Under the pieces are notes generated by a model that ran no database searches, was not told the origin of the DNA, and was given only the letters and a program-made list of their open reading frames with translations. A stretch of DNA of 46,171 bases from a virus, in the IMG/VR virus record IMGVR_UViG_3300032083_000364, positions 1 through 46,171 of that record; one strand, 5' to 3'. A program made the position numbers and the translations under genes. Positions 44,945-46,171 of this stretch are shown here, piece by piece. The first letter of the stretch is position 1; each line of letters begins with the position of its first letter.

Positions 44945-46171
44945 TAGTTATTCTCCAATTGTTGCACGCGAGCGCGTAGTGATTGAATTTCTTTTACAAG
45001 CATTGGTACTAGTTTGGAGTAGTCAATTCCCATCATTTCGCTAGGGTCGTCTGGTGCGTCTACCGCAATGGGAGCTATTTCTAAAAGTTCTTGTGCAATC
45101 ATTCCGAATGGATGATGTTCCCCACTTTCTGTCCAATCAAACTTTCTCACCTGCATTAAATCAATTGCAGTCCCGCAATCCTCAGCGTCTGCAATGTTTG
45201 ATTTGACTCTGCGGTCTGAAGTTTCAACATAGCTAGTCGTAGTAGTAGTGGTAATTCTGCCTGCAACGGAACCATTTTTACCAAACTGAATTTGGTTTGC
45301 TGAAGCGGTGTCATCACGGTTTAAATTTATATAGCCTTTGCCTATTTCTGTTCCATTTACATCAGCAGGAGTCCCGCCAATACCAACTCCTGATGTTTGA
45401 GCAAACAACAATCTGCCGTTTGAGTCGATGCGCATGGCTTCGGCTGATCCAAATTTGAATATTAACGGGACACCTTCAGATGCCAAAACAGCTTGACTGC
45501 TATCGGCAAGTAGCCTCATGCGCAACGAATCGTCGGACCTTATATCTATGTAAGCCAATGATGATTGGTTGACTTGAAGCGTAGCTCCAGCAGATGACCC
45601 ATTAATGCCGACATTGCCTGTGGACAAATCAATTGATAAAATGTCGTTTGATGCACTTGGGCTGTTAGTTTTTCCAATGAAAAGACCGTTTGCATTGTTG
45701 ACAATATAAGCGTCAACATCAGAGCCAGCGGTATCTTCAAAAAACAGTTGTGGGAAGTCTCCTGATAATTTTAGGGTTGTGCTATTGATCGTGACGTTAC
45801 CACCAACGGTAAGCGTAGAAGCCATATCCACAGCACCATCAATATCTACAACATCAAGGTTGGTAGTGCCATCTACGTCTATGTCGCCTGAGATGTCTAA
45901 GCCTGTCGCGGTGACAGTGCTGTTAAACGTAGCCGCACCTGCCGCCGACATATCAAGAGTAAGTGCTGTGATAGTAGCGCCACCGTCGACACCTTGAACA
46001 ATTAAATCTTTGTCGCTTGTGGCTGTCTTGAGGGTGATGTCTCCAGACGAATTCGTGAAAGTGAATCCCGTAGAACCGGCCTGATTGAAAGAATAAATCC
46101 CTGACGCAGCGTCCAAGAAAATGTCTGACTCAGCATCGACAATCAAATCAGCGGCAATGTCGAGAGTTAAA
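44944..46171 (-). CDS. Tail fibre, C-terminal part with intramolecular chaperone (joined to 1-1640)
   Basis: Continues the fibre frame from 1640 through the circle junction; stop at 44944. The last 91 residues, starting at about Ser835 of the joined 925-residue protein, are the intramolecular chaperone (endosialidase/peptidase S74 type): TSDRRVKSNI carries the Ser and Lys of the self-cleavage site, followed by QVRKFDWTESGEHHPFGMIA, DYSKLVPMLVKEIQSLRARV and the terminal coil VQQLENN. By family it folds the trimeric fibre and then cuts itself off. Just before it is a beta-rich receptor-binding region (about 620-830). Confidence 0.9.
   Translation of the reverse strand, partial: LTLDIAADLIVDAESDIFLDAASGIYSFNQAGSTGFTFTNSSGDITLKTATSDKDLIVQGVDGGATITALTLDMSAAGAATFNSTVTATGLDISGDIDVDGTTNLDVVDIDGAVDMASTLTVGGNVTINSTTLKLSGDFPQLFFEDTAGSDVDAYIVNNANGLFIGKTNSPSASNDILSIDLSTGNVGINGSSAGATLQVNQSSLAYIDIRSDDSLRMRLLADSSQAVLASEGVPLIFKFGSAEAMRIDSNGRLLFAQTSGVGIGGTPADVNGTEIGKGYINLNRDDTASANQIQFGKNGSVAGRITTTTTTSYVETSDRRVKSNIADAEDCGTAIDLMQVRKFDWTESGEHHPFGMIAQELLEIAPIAVDAPDDPSEMMGIDYSKLVPMLVKEIQSLRARVQQLENN
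46082..46171. repeat. Right copy of 90-bp terminal direct repeat
   Basis: Identical to bases 1-90; see the left copy. One copy must be dropped when the genome is circularised. Confidence 0.95.

Noticed and set aside
1-46171. CRISPR arrays, tRNA genes, insertion sequences, integrase/attachment sites.
   Set aside because: No regularly spaced identical repeats with unique spacers, no GTTCRANNC-type tRNA arm with cloverleaf, and no transposase or integrase motifs were seen on reading.

Overview
This window looks like the complete genome of a double-stranded DNA bacteriophage. The first 90 bases (1-90) are repeated exactly as the last 90 (46082-46171), and the tail-fibre reading frame runs in frame through that junction. 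The contig therefore closes into a circle of 46,081 bp, either from a circularly permuted or terminally redundant genome or from assembly overlap. The gene content is podovirus-like: portal, scaffold, capsid, neck proteins, large internal virion proteins and a tail fibre, with no tape measure, sheath or tail-tube gene that I can recognise. Replication genes resemble T7 (primase-helicase, polA-type polymerase, endonuclease I, T7 gp1.7/DUF3310-like protein), but there is no single-subunit RNA polymerase, integrase or recognisable repressor. It should thus depend on host sigma70 RNA polymerase and be lytic. The host is probably a Gram-negative, possibly marine bacterium, because several small proteins resemble families I remember from marine phages and there is an LpxH-like enzyme. 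Taxonomy beyond this is not safe without a search.

Layout. Two divergent transcription units leave a control region of about 750 bp (12914-13666). The minus-strand unit runs from the terminase small subunit at 12877 down to 1, through the circle junction, and on from 46081 down to 30672: packaging, portal, scaffold, capsid, neck, tail fibre, virion/ejection proteins, lysis, then a cluster of small basic proteins. The plus-strand unit (13667-30682) holds a block of small accessory genes (including a GP88-family protein and a cytosine-methyltransferase-like protein), then ssDNA-binding protein, primase-helicase, DNA polymerase, nucleases, class I ribonucleotide reductase alpha and beta, and an LpxH-like metallophosphatase. 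The two units converge and overlap by 11 bp at 30672-30682.

Control signals. Two matched promoters (TTGACA, 17-bp spacer, TATACT) lie back to back around a shared A/T tract. The leftward one should begin transcription essentially at the ATG of the terminase small subunit. Rightward lies a dense cluster of AAGCTT palindromes and three 29-bp tandem repeats, a candidate replication origin or operator array. Further promoter matches occur at 18141-18169 (plus), 23989-24017 (plus, perfect consensus) and 31917-31945 (minus, ahead of the basic-protein genes). Clear intrinsic terminators lie just after the capsid gene and just before primase-helicase.

The most novel-looking signal is a 13-bp palindrome, TTACACAATGTAA, present in six exact copies between 14307 and 16770. 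Five fill the gaps between consecutive small genes immediately upstream of their ribosome-binding sites, and one lies inside the first codons of a sixth gene. This resembles a phage-specific start-associated regulatory element.
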